64,000 bases of DNA from Chelonoidis abingdonii (GCF_003597395.2 NC_133771.1:46837773-46901772), one strand, 5' to 3'. Counted from the first letter of the stretch, positions 44,423 through 56,148 are shown. Numbers and translations: made by a program. The notes: generated from the letters alone by a model not told the origin.

Positions 44423-47400
44423 TCTACAAGTGTAATTCGAATGTGAAACGAATCATACATATTCAGCAAAGTTTTCAGAATAATGATTCAGCTGAAAATT
44501 GGTTATGATCCCACAGAACATAAGTGGGGGAATTAAAATCCTGGAACATGATTTGTCAAACAAAAGGGAGGGAGATTTAGTCAAGTACATCAGACATAAA
44601 TAAGAGGTTAGAGATTACATTTGGCTGCGAGATCATCTTTAAAACTTTTCCAATTTGGTTTGCAGCCAGCACACTGCCTAAGCTACACATTTTTGTTTAA
44701 GACTTTACATGATATGTGCTTCTGCTTGCATGTTCTTTCCTACCATTTCAATCACTGAAGAAACATTAAATGTTAGCCGTGGAATACTTTTTTTTTAGGC
44801 ACAACACATATGGTCTGAGTTGCTTTGCTTAAATGTTTGGAAATAGAGAGACCAACTGCCTTGACAGAGGTATCATACCTGTCTTGTCCACTCCTTCCTG
44901 TTATGAAGTTCTAAAGATTAGAAGCATTTGGAATTATTTATATTTTTTCCCATGCTTAGGTAACTCGTCTTTAGGTTCAAATATGGACCTGTTGGTGAGT
45001 ATTACCAGTGATCATTTTGATCCTTTGTGGATAGCTATCATGTATGGAGCATTAAGATCTTGAGAGAGGATCATGTCAGTGGTCAGTCAAATCCTGTGGC
45101 CTCTTTTCTGTTTTATTTTTTCTGGAAGAGATTTGTAACATAGCATTGAGATTAAAGAGCTCATTCACTCTTTTGAGTAGGTTATGGGGGAGGGTCTGGG
45201 ATTGAAACAAAAGAGTAAGGAAATATAATAGAATTTTAATATTGTGTGTGTGTGTATATATATATAATATAGTACTTTTCACTCACAATAATCTCACGCA
45301 CAATAAACCTACAGGACTGCTTTCACCCACAACTGAAATGTAGCCACTTCTCAGGTAGAGTGCAGAAGTGATTTAAGAAAGCAACCAAACAATACCATAG
45401 ACAATGGAAACTACAGGAAGAATTGAAGTAGGCAGAATGTTCTTAACTAAACTAGGTTGGCCAAGACCCAAAAATTACCACTCAATTTACAAAAAGAGCT
45501 ATCGCTTCTTAAGTGACTAGAGTTGGTCAGAACCTTGGGAAAGACATCTCCTAACAGCACAGTGGTCCCTAGCACCAGGCTGGGATACTGCTGTAGTACT
45601 GGCTCAGAGGGATGAATGTCATTTTACTAAATCAACAACACAACTTCCTGTGGCCCAGTCCTACAATCTCTCCAATAGTGACCAATCTCCCCGCTCCACA
45701 CAAGCACACTGCTAGGTGAATGTTCTGGAGCTTCTTCCTACTGCCAAAAGTAGATACTATGGAAAGTCAGAGGAGCCTTCTTTCAAGTGGGACCCGTATT
45801 TCGGAAATGTCACAAAGGTTCATCTCAAAGCTGGCATGTGGTTTATCAGTGTGACTATGGTTTCAGCAGCAGCAGCAGCAGCAAAGCTGTCAGTTTCAGG
45901 GTTTTGCCTGAAGGTTTGGTGAAAAACCATCTATATCGCTATGCAAATGTCATGATGCCCATCCACATATTGTGGATGGTGCAGCAGTGATAAAAGATGC
46001 AAACTTTATATGGTAAGTTAAAATCCAATTAACTCATTTATGTTTGGATGCAGTTTGGCTGATACAAATGTGTCTGAAACAGACACATTCAGCTTGTTCC
46101 TAAATGGTATACGAAACCCTTATTTTTACTCAATTTTACAGCTAAGATGGCTAAACTATAAAGTCAAGTAGCTCACTGAAGGTCATATCTTGAGTCATAG
46201 AACTCTCCCGTTCGGGGCTCAAGGTCCACTGCTCTAATCTTTAGTATACAAAATGTAATGAAATGTTGGCATATCCCCAGAAGAGAGTTTTGCTTAGACC
46301 ACTTCCTCTGTGGTTCACTACCACAGATCTCAGTTCTGGGTTTAGGCATATTTCCAGCTCAAATACATGATCCTAAACAGCAGCATTTTAAGTTAAATTT
46401 CAAGCAGGATAATGAGCATCTACAATATTTCAAAATACAATCATTGTTCTAAATTTAAATATAATAGCAAGGAAGAATGTTAAGAGGATATTCACGAGAC
46501 TAAACAATATATAGAATAGGAAAATATGTGACGGGCTCATTGTTAGTCACTACTTAACATGTTTAAAAACAATTCTTTGCATTTAGTAATGTCTATTTTT
46601 CACCAACGTTTTTCACTTAACAAATATCCCTTTCTCTTCCCTCTGACCCAGGATAAAGTGAAAACTGAAGAGCTGGTAAAGCTAACTGGCTATGCTGACT
46701 TGCTGAGAAATCATTTATAGCAGTAGACATTTTATTAAACTTTTGCTATTTAATAACATAGTGCAAAAAAGTCTTCATTTTATAAAGTCTTAGGGTGTTG
46801 GAAGGAAAGCTGAGATAATTCCCATGTAGCGTCATAAATTCTCTTCCTAGTCAATCCTGAGTCAATGAATGCTAATAAAATTCTCATGAGAACACAGTAT
46901 CCGTCCATAAAAACTCCTGAACTCCCCATGGGAATCGGCTGGTTTAGAAGGGTTCAGGGGTTCAAGTCTGTGGTTTATTTATTAAAATGTTCTCAGTAAA
47001 TAGATCATGGTACACTAGATAACACTGTTCTGTACAAGGAACAACCATCCTTTATATAGTACATGAACATTAAGCCTTAAAAATGGCAATATGGAAGAAA
47101 TTTAAGCTAGATTGAAATGAAAATATATTGAATTTTCTCTTTAAATAGAGTCTCAAAACACAGAAGAAGAGTTGATTTGTTTTAAATACAAGAAGCCGCT
47201 CAAATTTTGCTGTATGTTAGATTATGAAAAGACAATTCAGTTCACCTGTGTTGTTGTTAATAGATTGTGATGGGGCTAGGTGCTTACAACATAACTGAAT
47301 CAGAGAAGCCAGTGGTGAGTTGAAGCTAAAAAACAAGGACCAGTATTAGAAGAATGTTTCTGATCCAGAATCTTGGAGGGAACCTGCCAACAGCAAATGC

Positions 47401-47784
47401 TGGAACTTTTGTGTATTTTGTGGTTACAGCTTTTCCATCATAATGGGTATGACTTAGACCTACCCACCTCTCAAAAACCAGAAATCCAAGCAGATCCTCC
47501 TACAACTGGGGAAGAAAAGTAGAAGACTCCAGTAAGTCCACAAGGGACACTCTACAAGGATTTAATTTACCCAGGAGGCACTGAAATAGTACGGTGATGA
47601 GTCTGATGATTAGATTATATAGATCTAATTACTCTAACATTGGCTCTAGATAGTCATTTCCCTGTGTGAAGACATGTATCACCAAAATACTTATTGATAT
47701 ATTCTTTTTTGCTGAAAAAGCAAAATCTGTTGGCCTAAATCTTGAGACTCTTGTTCCACATACATGACGAACACTCACAGAACA
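44423..47784. other. AT-rich DNA with a small TG/TA microsatellite
   Basis: A (GT)n(AT)n tract is at 45243-45266 and a (CAG)n run of about six units at 45867-45883. No gene or transposon end seen in the remaining 3.3 kb. Confidence 0.5.
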
Positions 47785-48010
47785 TGCATCCCGAATCACT
47801 CCTCCAGGAAGCACAGAGATGCCACACACTCCATACACTCTAGATACAGTCTTTGGTTTCCTGGGATGCACTTCCAGCTGATGCAGAAATGAAAAAGCCC
47901 AGGACAGGACAGCTGCAGGTTGCAGCTTCAAAGAGCAGTAGAAAGTCTAATCTCATTTTTGTACATAGTGCTTCTCTTGACGCCAGTCTACTTGTCAGTA
48001 AGATACTACA
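47785..48010 (+). repeat. Left LTR of the gypsy element
   Basis: It shares with 52670-52917 the blocks 'ctttggtttcctggga', 'aaagcccagg / aagcccaggt', 'agcagtagaaagt / aacagtagaaagt' and 'tttgtacatagtgcttct / tctgtacatagttctatt'. The left boundary is uncertain by about 10 bp. It ends in ACA before TGG. Confidence 0.8.
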
Positions 48011-48029
48011 TGGCACCAGGAGCAGAAGG
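48011..48029 (+). promoter_or_regulatory. Presumed primer binding site
   Basis: Directly after the LTR, TGGCACCAGGAGCAGAAGG starts with the TGG expected to pair with a tRNA CCA end. The primer tRNA was not identified. Confidence 0.5.
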
Positions 48030-48119
48030 CACAATGTATTGGGAGACCTAGTGAGAGACAACATTGCAATGGCTGCTAACAGCCTGTGCATTGCCACTAT
48101 TTCCCCCCACCCCTGAGAA

Positions 48120-48850
48120 TCAGGGGAAATGCTGAAGATGCCTGGAAACAGTCAAACCGCAGTTTTAGCGGTATATGAAAGCCATGAAACTGGAGGATGA
48201 GCAAAAGATTGCTCTGCTCTTAACTGCGAAACACAGAAGCCCTAGATGTCTACAATGTATTCCACACAAAAGGGGTGTGGGGTTGATGAGGAGAGAGGAA
48301 AGCCTTGTGGAAATAATGAAAATATTTGAGGACCACAATGTCCCTAGAAAAGATGTTACTTCTATGTTCAGGATGAGAACACAGAATGAATGAGAAACAG
48401 TAGCGAAGTATGTCAGAGTCTTAAAACTAAAAAGTCAGTCCTGTGAATATGGAATATTAAAAGGCTCAATAAAAAGAGAAGTACAACAATAAAAATTCCA
48501 CGAACAGATACTAAGGGAGAAGGATCTGACACTAGCAAGGGCAATATGTATATGCCAAGCAGCAGAATGCATAGGAACAGAAATAAAAAGCATAGACAGG
48601 CACAGTGCACATGACTGTGAGTACTGTAGCTAAACCAGCCAGGGAAAAGTTCACAGAAATTAAATTGGCCAAGAACAGAAACATGGAAAGCAGGAAACAA
48701 TGCCAGAGATGTGGCAACCGGCATGAGTATAGGAAATGCCCAGCATTCAGGCAAATATGTAGACACTATAATAAAACCAACCAGTATGCTAAAATGTACA
48801 GAGACACAGGAAAGAGCATGTATTAAGTGCAGAAGGTGATTATTTAAGGA
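48120..48850 (+). pseudogene. Gypsy gag remnant with zinc knuckles
   Basis: Frames at 48175-48393 and 48605-48826 carry capsid-like and nucleocapsid-like sequence. The nucleocapsid shows CQRCGNRHEYRKC (C33, C36, H40, C45 of the second frame, about 48701-48740) followed by CPAFRQICRHYNKTNQYAK. The second knuckle keeps only its first Cys; the other ligands have become Tyr, Gln and Tyr. Tandem knuckles with CPA(W/F/Y) between them are typical of Mag-type elements. The two frames are separated by a stop and shift. Confidence 0.7.
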
Positions 48851-48889
48851 AAGAGGAAGAGCTGTCCTTAAGCACAATAGCAGAGGATG

Positions 48890-49620
48890 CTGAAAATGCA
48901 AAAGATTGGCTACTTAAATTGTGCACAAATGGCACTTACATGATAGTCGAGATAGACACAGGGAATAAGTAAATGTAATATCAGAAACTGAAATAGATGT
49001 AAGGACCATATGAAAGAAGAAAAGTTAGAAGTGTTTGTGAAATTGACTATAATGAAGGAACAATTGCATTGTTGGGAGAGTCCACACTGACTCTTTAATA
49101 CAAAGGGAAAATGATAAAACAAGAGTTTGTGATGGTACACAGAAGCAAGCCACCAGTCGTGGGCCTATACATGCGTGAGGAGCTTGGTCTGGTTAAGAGG
49201 ATGCATACCACAGAGAGACAAAAAGACAACACAGAACCAGTTATAAGAGTATTAATAGCATTGTATGAAGATGTATTCACAGGCAATAGGTGCCTCCAAG
49301 TAACATAGAAGATTTAGTTAAGAGAAGATGCAGAACCTGTGGTACATGCTACCTGAAAAGTTCCGCAAGGCTTAAGGAGGAGGCTGAAGAAGAGCTGCAA
49401 AACATGACAGCAAATGGTATGCTTTGGAGTACAGTGGACCCAAAAGATTGGGTTAACAGCTTAGTAACTGTAGAGGAAAGAAGGACGGGGATTATCAGGC
49501 ATGCACATGTACATTGATGATGTAATAATTTGGAGCAGTACTGCCATTGAACTTCAAGAACGACGGAGGAGAGTACTGGAAATTGTGAGAGTTAATAACC
49601 TTAAACTAAATAAGGCCTAA
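48890..49620 (+). pseudogene. Gypsy protease and reverse transcriptase remnant
   Basis: The protease active site IDTG is encoded at about 48949-48960, with a stop two codons later. RT begins near 49290: KEEAEEELQNMTANGML and DPKDWVNSLVTVE are the pre-palm and motif-A-proximal blocks. The frame then jumps directly to the catalytic box YIDDVIIW (codons at 49510-49533), so motif A and the middle of the palm are deleted. After it, in other frames, come ELQE/RRR and LKLNK-like blocks. An inactive deletion derivative. Confidence 0.75.
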
Positions 49621-49624
49621 TATC

Positions 49625-50137
49625 AATTTCAAACAACAAGAATAACATCGTTAAGAGAGAGACTGACCGCCAAGGGAACCTTGCATGATAAACCAATGAT
49701 TCAAGCAATACTGAACATGCCAAGAATTCAAAGACTGATAGGCATGTTGAATCATGTCAGCAAATTCATACCTAACTATACAGCCTGCTCAACTCGCCGC
49801 CTCTGTCTCCTCCACCAGGTCACCAAATGAGCATGAATGCATGGAGAGGTCTGTATGGAATCTGCTGAAGTGAAGACCATAACAGATAGTTAACTGTTTT
49901 AAAGCATATTCTGACAGCTGCAATTTTTTAACCTGTTGAAAGTCATCAAACTCTTCACAGATGCCTCAGAAGGAGGGCTGGGGCCAGTACTATTATAGTG
50001 TCAGTAGTGGTGTATGGATATACACAATGTCATGACTGTATCTATAGTTGTAGCTTCAAAGCAGAAATGGATCACAAGCCACTGATTACAATAGTGCAAA
50101 AAGGGACTTGGAGAAGCACCTCCAAGGATACAGCATC
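49625..50137 (+). pseudogene. Gypsy RT thumb and RNase H remnant
   Basis: RLIGMLNHVSKFIPNYT (about 49736-49786) is the RT thumb/connection block. LFTDASEGGLGPVL (about 49951-49992) is the start of RNase H with its first catalytic Asp. Further on, FKAEMDHKPLIT (about 50058-50093) is the later part, with internal sequence missing between. The coding match resumes on the far side of the inserted LTR at 50978. Confidence 0.7.
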
Positions 50138-50977
50138 TGTCATAAGGTATATTTCCCAAATCTGAACCTTAGCGTCCAAAATTTGGGTACCTGCATGAAA
50201 TCTCTAAGCTTAATTACCAGCTTAGATCTGATAGCACTGCCACCACCCAAAAATATAGTGTTTTGGGGCACTCTGACCTCCCCAACGTTCCCTGGGGACC
50301 CCAAGAACCCAAATCCCTTGGATTCTTAAAAAAAGGAGAAATAAACCATTCCCCTTTTCCTCCCCCCTAGACTTTCCCTGAGAGAGACAGTATTCCTGGC
50401 ACAGAGAGAACTTAGCCTCTCTCTCCCCCTTCCCTCCTCCCCCACCAGTCCTGGTGTTTACACCCACTCTCCTGGGATAAAACAAGGGAAACAAGGAAAG
50501 ATCAATCAGGTTCTCTAAAAGAAATCTTTTAATAAAAGAAAGGAAAAAGTAAAGAATTATCTCTGTAACTTCAAGATGTAAATATTACAGGGTCCTATAG
50601 TTTACAGACAAAGGAAGAAACCCTTCCTCCAGTACCAATACAAATCAAAATATTCCCAGCAACTACACATATAAAAGTTAACCAGCCAGATCCACATGTG
50701 CAAATAAAGTAAAACAAACAATTAAAAAGCCTAAATCGCCTGTTCTACTTACTATTTGAACAGAACTTTAGAGAGCCTGTAGTAATGTCTGGTCCCTCTC
50801 ATACCCCCGAGAAAAGACACACACACAGAACAAAGGACCCACACCCAAAACTTCCCTCCACACAGGGTTGAAAGTATCTTGTCTCCTGATTGGTCCTCTG
50901 GTCAGGTATTTAGTTCCCTGTTTGTTAACCCTTTACAGGTGAAAGAGACATTAACCCTTAGCTATCTGTTTATGGCA
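50138..50977 (-). mobile_element. Solo LTR, probably endogenous retrovirus, inserted in the gypsy element
   Basis: The 840-bp segment begins TGTCATAAGG and ends TTTATGGCA. It is flanked on both sides by GCATC (50133-50137 and 50978-50982), a 5-bp target-site duplication. Read on the minus strand it runs from TGCCATAAACAGATAGC to CCTTATGACA and contains an ATTAAA poly(A)-like signal in its middle. The sequence resembles an ERV LTR common in turtles. There is no internal viral sequence, so two LTRs have recombined to leave one. It has no coding capacity. Confidence 0.88.
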
Positions 50978-51684
50978 GCATCTACTACTGAAAATACACA
51001 GGTATGATGTGACCCTAGAGTTCCTACCTGGACACCTTTTAGTAATGGCAGACACACTCTCAAGAACATGTGCTTCATCTGATGATACACAGCATGATGA
51101 TCTGGAAGAAGCAAAAACATGTATGTGAACAAGATTAAAGTGTTATGTGTTGTATCTCTAGGCATATGGGATGAACTGGAGACAAACAGCTAAAGACGAA
51201 ATGCTGCAAGCAGTGATACAAGCAATAGAGGAAAAAAATCAACACTTCCCACCTACAAATTCCCACTAGACACATGAGCTTTCAGTGATCTCAAGAGTGC
51301 TCTTGGAGAAAACACAGATTGTGGTTCCCACAGTGATGAGAAGGAAAATATTAGAACCAATACAGAGAGGGCACCTGGGAATGACAAAATCAAAAAGGAG
51401 AGAGAGAGAAATTTTCATCTGGCCACAGCTGAATAGTACCAGGAGAAATGGTGAGCAAGTGTGGAACATGTCAGAACTGCAGAGATTCCCACCAGAAAGA
51501 ACTAATTATACTGCATGAACAACTCTCAGTTTATGAGACAAAGTTGGAACTGACGTGTTCTACTTGGGAAGACACAATTGCCTGGTTATAATGGACTATT
51601 TTAGCAATTTCCCAGTAGTCAGACTTGAAGATACTACTGCAGCGACAGTTGTCACAGACATTAAATCTGTATTTGTGTGATGTC
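50978..51684 (+). pseudogene. Gypsy RNase H end and integrase N-terminal/core remnant
   Basis: The match resumes with YDVTLEFLPG (about 51003) and ADTLSRTC, the end of RNase H. Integrase follows: HLGMTKSKRREREIFIWPQL in the frame at 51285-51518 belongs to the HHCC zinc domain, and LVIMDYFSNFPVVRLED (from about 51583) carries the first catalytic Asp of the DDE core. Several frame changes occur. The core is cut at 51684 by a SINE. Confidence 0.72.
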
Positions 51685-51868
51685 AACAGAGCCCGGCCAT
51701 CAGCAGCCAGGATCAGACCTGGGACCTCTGGAGTTTAATGCATAACCTCCTACTGAATGAGCTAAAAGATGAATCTCTTACCCAAGGCTGTAGCAGACTC
51801 ATCAGTCTCTAACTGGTCTAGATGCCACTAGAGGAGGACAGAGTGCCACACCAAGCAGGCATGGGTAA
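51685..51868 (-). mobile_element. tRNA-derived SINE inserted in the integrase
   Basis: On the minus strand the head-to-tail order includes an A box (TAGCTCATTCAGTAGG) and a B-box-like GGTCTGATCCTGG, plus 'tagtggcatctagaccagtt'. This is a pol III repeat common in cryptodiran turtles as far as I recall. Flanks tatttgtgtgatgtca (about 51669-51684) and tatttgcatgtca (51869-51881) are an imperfect target-site duplication of the integrase gene. Confidence 0.72.
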
Positions 51869-52600
51869 TATTTGCATGTCATGGAATTCCAGGGACAGTA
51901 ATAACTGGCAGTGGACCACAGTTCAAGACTAGGATATAACTGGACTTTGCTAAAAGGTATGACTTTCATCATGAGACATCTAGTTCCAGATATCCTCAAG
52001 CCAATGGATTAGCTGAATGTGGAATACATATAATGAAGAATTTGCTCAAAAAAGCAGTGGTTGCTAGAGAAGATCCATACTGAGCACTACACAACTACAG
52101 TATTACACTGCTGAAATGTGGAAAGTCACCAGCTGAACTCCTCTATAACAGACGTATAAATACTTGATTACCGGGTACGGGACAAAAACAAAGGATGACT
52201 GAGGAGTTTGTGATAGTGAAGAAAAGACTGAGAAAGAACAATCAGACAAAATATTACAATAAAGGAGCAAGACCTCTTCCACAGTTAAAAAGCAAAGATT
52301 CAGTGAGAATTTGGCATGATGGGCACTAGCCAGTCAAAGCCACAATGGTCAAAGAGAAGTCACCTGGCTCGTACTCATATATAGATCAAAGAAAATCTTA
52401 CAAAGGAATCATAAGCATCTGCTGAAGATATCTGAAAACTTGGTTGAGACAAATGAAGTGACAACAGACACACAAGGTGAAAACAATTGACAAACTGACC
52501 ATGTTATTGACCATGAGACTGAACAATTGGTTACAGACAAAGACTTGACTAAAGAGGATTTGCAATACAGCACATGAGGAGGCTTGCTGAAGTGCCCTGA
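51869..52600 (+). pseudogene. Gypsy integrase core end and C-terminal remnant
   Basis: After the SINE the core resumes: CHGIPGTVITGSGPQF (from about 51877). The family has Asp at the position now read as Gly (T-G-S-G-P-Q-F), so the second catalytic Asp is lost. The third, Glu, survives in ANGLAECGIHIMKNLL (about 52004-52050). Downstream blocks such as GDSVRIW-like text at about 52296-52315 continue to the polypurine tract. Stops and shifts make it inactive. Confidence 0.7.
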
Positions 52601-52657
52601 TCAAGATGTTTTTGGGTTGTGTTTAAGAAACCGGGAGAGTTAATTCAGAAAACTTTT

Positions 52658-52669
52658 AAAAAGAGAAGA
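52658..52669 (+). promoter_or_regulatory. Presumed polypurine tract
   Basis: AAAAAGAGAAGA directly before the right LTR start (TGTGCTATAG), the expected place for plus-strand priming. Confidence 0.6.
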
Positions 52670-52917
52670 TGTGCTATAGAGGAAGTCCTTCAGGAAATGT
52701 GGAAATGCCACACTTTCTGCACACTTTAGATGCAGCCTTTGGTTTCCTGGGACACACTTCCTATTGGGGCAGATATAAAGAAGCCCAGGTCATGGCACAT
52801 GAAGGCTGCAGCTACAGCAAACAGTAGAAAGTTTGTTACCTCATTTCTGTACATAGTTCTATTTATAATGAATAAGGTTTATCCTGACACTGGTTTGCTC
52901 ATCAGCAATATATTATA
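52670..52917 (+). repeat. Right LTR of the gypsy element
   Basis: It matches the left LTR over most of its length with many substitutions, indicating an old insertion. It starts TGTGCTATAG; the 3' boundary near 'atattata' is approximate. Confidence 0.8.
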
Positions 52918-54174
52918 GAGGGAGGGAAAGGGGATATTCCTAGGCAGTGATCTTAGAAATGTTCTACTGTTGCCCAGTCCTGCCTTGCCCTACCCCACCC
53001 CACCCATCCCCTCCTAGGAGGCAGAGACCTGCCTACTACTGTATGGGTGAGTGAGAGACATCAGAGGAGGTGGTGTGTCCTTTTAATGTTCTCTCTGAGT
53101 AGTTTCTGAGATAATGGGGAGACAGTTAGAGGGGAGATCAAATAGTTCATGCTGTCCAGCACCAGAGCCATGCAAAAAATCTGAAAATGAGCTGCCAACC
53201 AACAACAGGGCCCACCAGTCCAAAGACACTGCCTTATGCAGGCAGTCTGGGAGAGCAGTGGAACCCCCCTTTCCCCCTCAACGCCGCTTTGAGGGGTTTT
53301 GAGAGAGTTCACCATCACCTCCACTTGCAGGCATCTCCACAGTGGGGACAAAGGGCCATCTAGGACAGGGGATGTCATTCAGGGGGGTGGGAAGCTTATT
53401 TCTATGTGCCTCCCCCTCCACCAACACACACATACATGCTTATACACAGGCATTCACACACATGCATATACGCACGTGCTTGGGCACACACACAAGCTTT
53501 CAGTGGGGCCCAAATGTGGCCTGTCTGCTTAGCTGCTGTGTGCACCTATTGAGCTAGCTTACTCATCCTCACAGTCATTAAGGCCAGGGCAGAGCTTGCC
53601 TTCAGAGAGCACGGGTTCTTTGCAGCAGTTGAGCCAAATTACATTTCAGTCTGCTTCTTTCCATAGTTTGCTTGCATCTAGCTCTTGGTCTGAAATATGG
53701 ACTTCATTGTGAACTCAGTAACCTTTACCATTCAATGAAACTTAAAATAATGTTTTCCGTGATTCTCAATATGTTTGTATTGAATCAAAGGAACAACTGG
53801 CTCCCTCCACTGACCATAATAACACCTTGACATTCCAATTTATATGTTACGAAAATGTGTTTTGTCCTGAGAATAAAGTGCTGGTTTTATATTTTAAAGC
53901 TGTTGAGTTCAAACACTGTTGGGATTACAAATTTGTGATATCTTTTCTTTCAGTGTGAGCTCACTACATCTACAGAACTCAAATGCCTGAATTAGAGAGA
54001 TAGTTAACAAAAACAGTCAAACAATTCTGTTTCTTGAAGAAGCCAAACTTAATATACTGCATCCTTAACACAGTGGCAACCAAAAATGTTTAGGCAAAGA
54101 AGTGTGTGGAAAATCAATCTGTCCAATATACTGGGAAGGCCCTTAAAAACTTGGCAAATGTCTTAAATAGCTAA
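52918..54174. other. Unannotated DNA with a degenerate CA-rich tract
   Basis: Interrupted ACACAC/ATGC repeats at about 53420-53500. No gene-like frame with a recognised motif. Confidence 0.5.
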
Positions 54175-54293
54175 GGCCCCAATCCTGTAATCAGTTAGGC
54201 ACACTGTATAACTTTACTCACAGGAGTAGTCCCACTGAAATCAAGTAAATTAGGCATATGCATAAGTGTTTGCAGGATCGGTACCTAAATAAG
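54175..54293. repeat. Palindromic MITE
   Basis: The ends GGCCCCAATCCTG and GTTTGCAGGATCGG are inverted. The middle 'ctttactcacaggagtagtc' and 'ccactgaaatcaagtaaatt' is half of a larger palindrome. This is an amniote MITE type that is common in reptiles. Confidence 0.65.
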
Positions 54294-54477
54294 TATTTCC
54301 AATAAGATAACCCTAGAATGTGCATTATTCAAGAGGTTTCCTGTAGTAAGAGTTGGGGAGTGCAAAGGAATACAGCACTTAATTAATTTTGCAAAGAAGA
54401 AACCGGATCTGGTTCTGTATTATTCAAACCAAGGTTCAAGGGATTCAGACAAATGGTTTCAATTTTTTTTCATCTCG

Positions 54478-54580
54478 AATAATAATGATACCTTGTACTT
54501 ATATAGCACCTCTCCCCATGAAGGCTCCCAAATTTACAAAATTTTCCAGAAATATTTACCAATATTGAATTACAGCCAGT
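54478..54580 (-). mobile_element. Short MIR-like head fragment
   Basis: 'ataccttgtacttatatagc' and 'acctctccccatgaaggctc', then 'aaatttacaaaat', match the 'cttatatagcactttt...ctttacaaa' segment that precedes the MIR-like body elsewhere. Confidence 0.5.
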
Positions 54581-55002
54581 TCTGAAGTAGAACATAGCAA
54601 CTGTTTAACAACCCAATGACAAAATACGACAGTTTAGGATAGGAGACAAAGAAGAATGCAGTATCAAACTGAAAGTGTGGGAGGTATTTGGGTAGGCTGA
54701 CTGTAATAACAGTGTGGAATCTGATTTGGAATGAACATCCCAATTCTTCTGAAAAGTGCTGGAGGATGTTAAATAACCACAAGTGGTCAGTCCCACCATT
54801 TTTACATCACATCCAACAATTGGCAGCTTGCAGGGTGTAGTATTTATATGCTGAAGCACTGATTCAGTACTGATTTAGAGGGAAGAGTATTACCTATTGA
54901 ATCAATAACCATGACTATAACTAGTGTTATAGTTGCAGCTATACTTTGGGTTCTCCTTGTGTATCTCCCATCTAAATGCTGACCTTGCTTGGCTTGTAAG
55001 AC

Positions 55003-55192
55003 CTAGAATCATAGAACTGTAGGGCTGTTAGGGACCTTGAGTGATCATCTAGTCCAGCCCTGTGTGCTGAAACAAGACCAAATATACCTAGACCATCCCT
55101 GACAGGTGTTTGACTAACCTGTTCTTAAAAACCTCCAGAGACAGGGATTCTACAACCTCCCTTGGAACCATATTCCAGTACTTAACTTTCAT
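55003..55192 (-). mobile_element. CR1 LINE 3' end (distal part of the CR1 at 55545-58490)
   Basis: 'agaatcatagaactgtaggg', 'tgatcatctagtccagccct', 'atccctgacaggtgtttgac' and 'gattctacaacctcccttgg' are the CR1 3' UTR in antisense. The next expected CR1 bases ('ttagcccattgcttcttgtc') appear at 55545, beyond an oppositely oriented CR1 fragment. Confidence 0.88.
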
Positions 55193-55544
55193 AAGCAAAC
55201 TAGGGAAATATGCTGCAGATTTAATTACTACAAAGTGGGTGTACAACTGGTTGAAAGACCATACTCAAAGAGAAGTTCTCAATAGTTCACTGTCAGGCTA
55301 AGCGGGAGTAACTAGTGGTGTCTCAGGTCAGTCTGGTATTATTCAATATTTTCATTAATGACTTGGATAATGGAGTGAAAGATATGTTTATAAACTTAAA
55401 ACTTTCTAATTATAATAATAGTTAAACACTCAACTTCAGAAGTTTTTAAGAACAGGTTGGACAAACACCTGTCAGGGATGGTCTAGGTTTACTTGGTCCT
55501 GCCTGAGCGCAAGTGGATGGACTTGATGATTTCTTAAGGTTCTT
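55193..55544 (+). mobile_element. CR1 fragment on the plus strand, inserted in a minus-strand CR1
   Basis: It carries the end of the CR1 reverse transcriptase (KLGKYAADLITTKWVYNWLK, then VLFNIFINDLDNGVK) and, after an internal deletion at about 55420, the CR1 3' UTR ('aacaggttggacaaacacct', 'cagggatggtctaggtttac'). Orientation is opposite to the flanking CR1. Confidence 0.82.
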
Positions 55545-56148
55545 GATGAAGGTTTAGCCCATTGCTTCTTGTCCTATCTTCAGTGGACACAGAAAACAAT
55601 TGATCACCATCTTCTTTATAACAGCCATTAATGTATTTGAAGACTATTAGGTCCCCCTAAGTCTTTTTTTCTCCTCAAGACTAAGTTTTTTAACTTTTCA
55701 TTTGTCAGGTTTTCTAAATATTTTGTCATTTTTGTAGCTTTCCTCTGGAATCTCTCTAATTTGTCCACATTTTTTCCTAAAATGTGGTGCCTGGAACTGG
55801 CCTTGTCGTCCCTTCTAACCCTGTGGTTCTACAATTCTATGTGTTACATACAACACTCCTGATTCGTATTCAATTTGTGATCCACTGTAACCCACAGATC
55901 CTTTTCAGCAGTACCACCATCTAGCCAGCTAGTCCCCATTTTGTAGCTGGGCATTTGATTTTTCTTTCCTAAGTTTAGTACTCTGCACTTGTGTTTATTG
56001 AATTTCATCTTGCTGATTTCAGACCAATTCTCCAGTTGCCAAGGTTGTTTTGTCTTCTAATCTTGTCCCCCCCTAGCTTGCAACCCCTCCTAGCTCGGTG
56101 TCATTCTCAAATTTTTAAAATATGCTCTTCACTCCATTATCCAAGTCG

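Larger units (their letters stand above)
47785..52917 (+). mobile_element. Ty3/gypsy LTR retrotransposon (Mag-like clade), degraded, with two nested insertions
   Basis: Plus-strand order: left LTR (about 47785-48010), gag with zinc knuckles, protease (IDTG), RT (YIDD), RNase H, integrase, polypurine tract and right LTR (about 52670-52917). The order of RT before integrase fits Ty3/gypsy, and the paired CCHC knuckles and RT wording resemble the Mag clade. Internal deletions shorten RT and RNase H. A solo LTR (50138-50977) and a SINE (51685-51868) interrupt the coding part. Not active. Confidence 0.82.

Noticed and set aside
47785..52917. Infectious retrovirus
   Set aside because: Domain order, Mag-like features and absence of an envelope-like region fit a Ty3/gypsy retrotransposon, and it is broken in every domain.
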